From Paragorgia papillata (taxonomy: Eukaryota > Cnidaria > Anthozoa > Scleralcyonacea > Coralliidae), in contig JAWNZC010000372.1 of assembly GCA_035771165.1 (NCBI GenBank), positions 812,501-876,500 on the forward strand: a stretch of DNA of 64,000 nt, read 5' to 3'. Positions 62,285-64,000 of the stretch are shown here, piece by piece. Position 1 is the first letter of the stretch, and the number at the start of each line of letters is the position of its first letter. The notes beneath the pieces were generated by a model. The model did not search any database and was not told the DNA's origin. It saw nothing but the letters and a program-made list of their open reading frames with translations. A program made the position numbers and the translations under genes.

Positions 62285-62953
62285 CTTGTGAACAAAAGAC
62301 CATGAATGAAAGATAAGAATAAAACAAAAATTAGATAAAGTTTTACAACATTAACATCCGTTAATCCGTTAATTCAATTCAAGAAAAAATATTCAAAAGA
62401 AATGAATGTTTAATGAGGTGTTGTAAATCGGATACAAATTCGTCCTGGCTCCTGATTAACACAACTTTTCAATCAATTTTCTCAGCTTAAACAGCTTATC
62501 AACCTCGTCCCCAGGGCCATTTGTGGGGGCTGTGCCAAGATGGCGGCCAAGGCACAGGCTGAGCTATCACCACAGGGAGCCCAACTCTGACGCCTCTTTT
62601 TTTGTTTTATTATATTGAGCTTGACTGAAAACCGAGGCCGCTTAACAGTTGTGTAAGCTGGGATAACAGTTTGGTAATATATGCATATATATGCAAATTA
62701 CAGCGCGCGGTAATTTGAAACTCGAAACAGCTGTGGGCTTCTGTGCCACGTGAATGGCGCGTGACGCTCACTGAAAGCTGAGACGACTAAACAGGCAGTC
62801 AGTGACGCAGTGCTGCTTTCTGTGTTGTGTAATTTGACGTTGGCGGAACACCCGCGGTGTGATAAAACACGCGAAGGAGATCGCTTGTTAGATTGTTCAT
62901 AAACAAGTAATGGTACTTGTATTATAAAAACCCGACCCGAAATAAGTAAATAT

Positions 62954-63193
62954 TTAACGATATTTCAACGGACTTGTTATATGTTCAACGTGTTCCATAA
63001 GTAGCTTGGACACTTTACTCTGAACGTCATGGTCGGAAATGCCGATTGGTGTCCCGAGCCCCTTCGTAACCATTCGTGAACTGGCATTTCGTGATTTGAT
63101 CGTAGTGCGTTGTAGGAATCTATTGGAATAACTCTTTATGGCCCTTTTATACACAGTTGGAAGTTTTAAAAATGTAAGTATACTAATACTCAA
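62954..63193 (-). CDS. Second frame in the same element, unknown
   Basis: It reads KLPTVYKRAIKSYSNRFLQR, KSRNASSRMVTKGLGTPIG and DVQSKVSKLLMEHVEHI. The DNA for the KLLMEHVE part is repeated in inverted orientation at 63703-63733, so part of the frame belongs to an internal inverted repeat. It would follow 63239-63474 in transcript order. Function unknown. Confidence 0.3.
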   Translation of the reverse strand: MSISILTFLKLPTVYKRAIKSYSNRFLQRTTIKSRNASSRMVTKGLGTPIGISDHDVQSKVSKLLMEHVEHITSPLKYR

Positions 63194-63238
63194 AAGACTT
63201 TTTTAATAAATTAAATTCAATCCTAATTGTTACTCTAC

Positions 63239-63474
63239 TTCCCAGGCAATCGTGTAGTCTAAATGTGGAACAAAGACAAGTCCTTGATCTTGCTTTCCTC
63301 AAGCCATCGACTTCGATTGTCGCCTTAACTTTCTTTACCCAAGGGAAAGCATGCTTGACGAGGCGTCCCAGCTCGTGAAGAGAGGACACATCTCCGAGAA
63401 ATGTGGAGATGTCTCCTTGTATTTCTGACACAGAAAGGCTATGGCCTTCGCAGTAGGTGTATGTCTCTAACAAC
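63239..63474 (-). CDS. Exon-like frame inside the TIR element, possible winged-helix domain
   Basis: After a good acceptor (TCTGTCTTCAG) about 78 codons stay open to a GGGAA|GTAGAG donor-like site. It reads LLETYTYCEGHSLSVSEIQG, ISTFLGDVSSLHELGRLVKH, AFPWVKKVKATIEVDGLRKA. The spacing of helices with a basic segment after LGRLVKxxF resembles RFX-type winged-helix DNA-binding domains, but the hallmark RFX residues are not clearly present. It may be the DNA-binding part of a lost transposase, or a captured host exon. Weak identification. Confidence 0.4.
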
Positions 63475-64000
63475 CTGAAGACAGATATCGTACAAAGGAT
63501 TAGCAAATAGTGAATAGCAAATAGATTAAACTGAATATTAAACGTATACATATAAATATTTAAACAAACAAGTGCTTTGTCTTACCTCGCAATTATGCAT
63601 TCCTCTTTTGATCGTTCTGAGTGCGGATGAATTGACAGAATTGTGTTCAGAGATCACAGCGGTGGTCTGCTTGCCATCCGGCGGATTCCGATCACAGACA
63701 GCTGTCCAAGCTACTTATGGAACACGTTGAACAGAGACGCGTCGGTGTTTCATCCCTTTCCTCTCTTCTCTTGTTTCTCTCTCGCGTGTTTTCCAGCACT
63801 GCGTCACTGACTGCCTGTTTAGTCGTCTCAGCTTTCAGTGAGCGTCACGCGCCATTCACGTGGCACAGAAGCCCACAGCTGTTTCGAGTTTCAAATTACC
63901 GCGCGCTGTAATTTGCATATATATGCATATATTACCAAACTGTTATCCCAGCTTACACAACTGTTAAGCGGCCTCGGTTTTCAGTCAAGCTCAATATAAT

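Larger units (their letters stand above)
62609..64000. mobile_element. TIR element reaching the window end
   Basis: ATTATATTGAGCTTGACTGA begins a TIR of about 205 bp (to 62815, ending GACGCAGTGCTG) that is mirrored at 63796-64000. The right outer limit may lie beyond the window. It carries the exon-like frame at 63239-63474 and a second frame at 62954-63193. Confidence 0.85.

Overview
This is a eukaryotic, AT-rich, intron-rich window. It looks like an anthozoan cnidarian (stony coral or sea anemone). That is inferred from the repeat content (5S-rRNA-derived SINEs, many foldback MITEs, CR1/L2-, RTE- and R2-like LINE pieces), from an Ig-type receptor tail with YQ-type tyrosine motifs, and from the long introns. 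No species can be named from the sequence alone.

One gene is certain. On the minus strand, 62284 down to 33367, eleven exons with matching phases encode the C-terminal 393 residues of an NF-X1-type zinc-finger protein that I identify as NFXL1. It has Cys/His-rich fingers, then a charged helix, then a C-terminal membrane anchor. The N-terminal exons must lie beyond 64000. Two exons are tiny (22 and 34 nt). The introns hold most of the mobile DNA in the right half of the window.

The left half (1-33 kb) is gene-poor. At 1259-1506 (+) is the last exon of an Ig-type membrane receptor: transmembrane segment plus tyrosine tail, with an in-frame stop inside a tail that stays open to 1599. A lone Ig-domain exon sits at 11996-12304 (+). 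A short intact reading frame at 21082-21375 (+) encodes a 97-residue acidic-tailed protein I do not recognise. Possible single exons lie at 13175-13273 (+) and 44565-44770 (-).

The rest is layered mobile DNA. From 3.5 to 9.0 kb a LINE, a 5S SINE, a hAT-like element and a 1.88-kb foldback palindrome lie end to end. Two large inverted-repeat structures stand out: 25.98-32.78 kb, whose arms carry the same 62-residue frame, and 52.30-59.88 kb, inside an NFXL1 intron. Several elements have clear target-site duplications (TTAA; 8-bp hAT; 9-10-bp MULE-like; 5-bp; 7-bp). At the right edge a TIR element from 62609 to the window end contains an exon that faintly resembles a winged-helix (RFX-like) domain.
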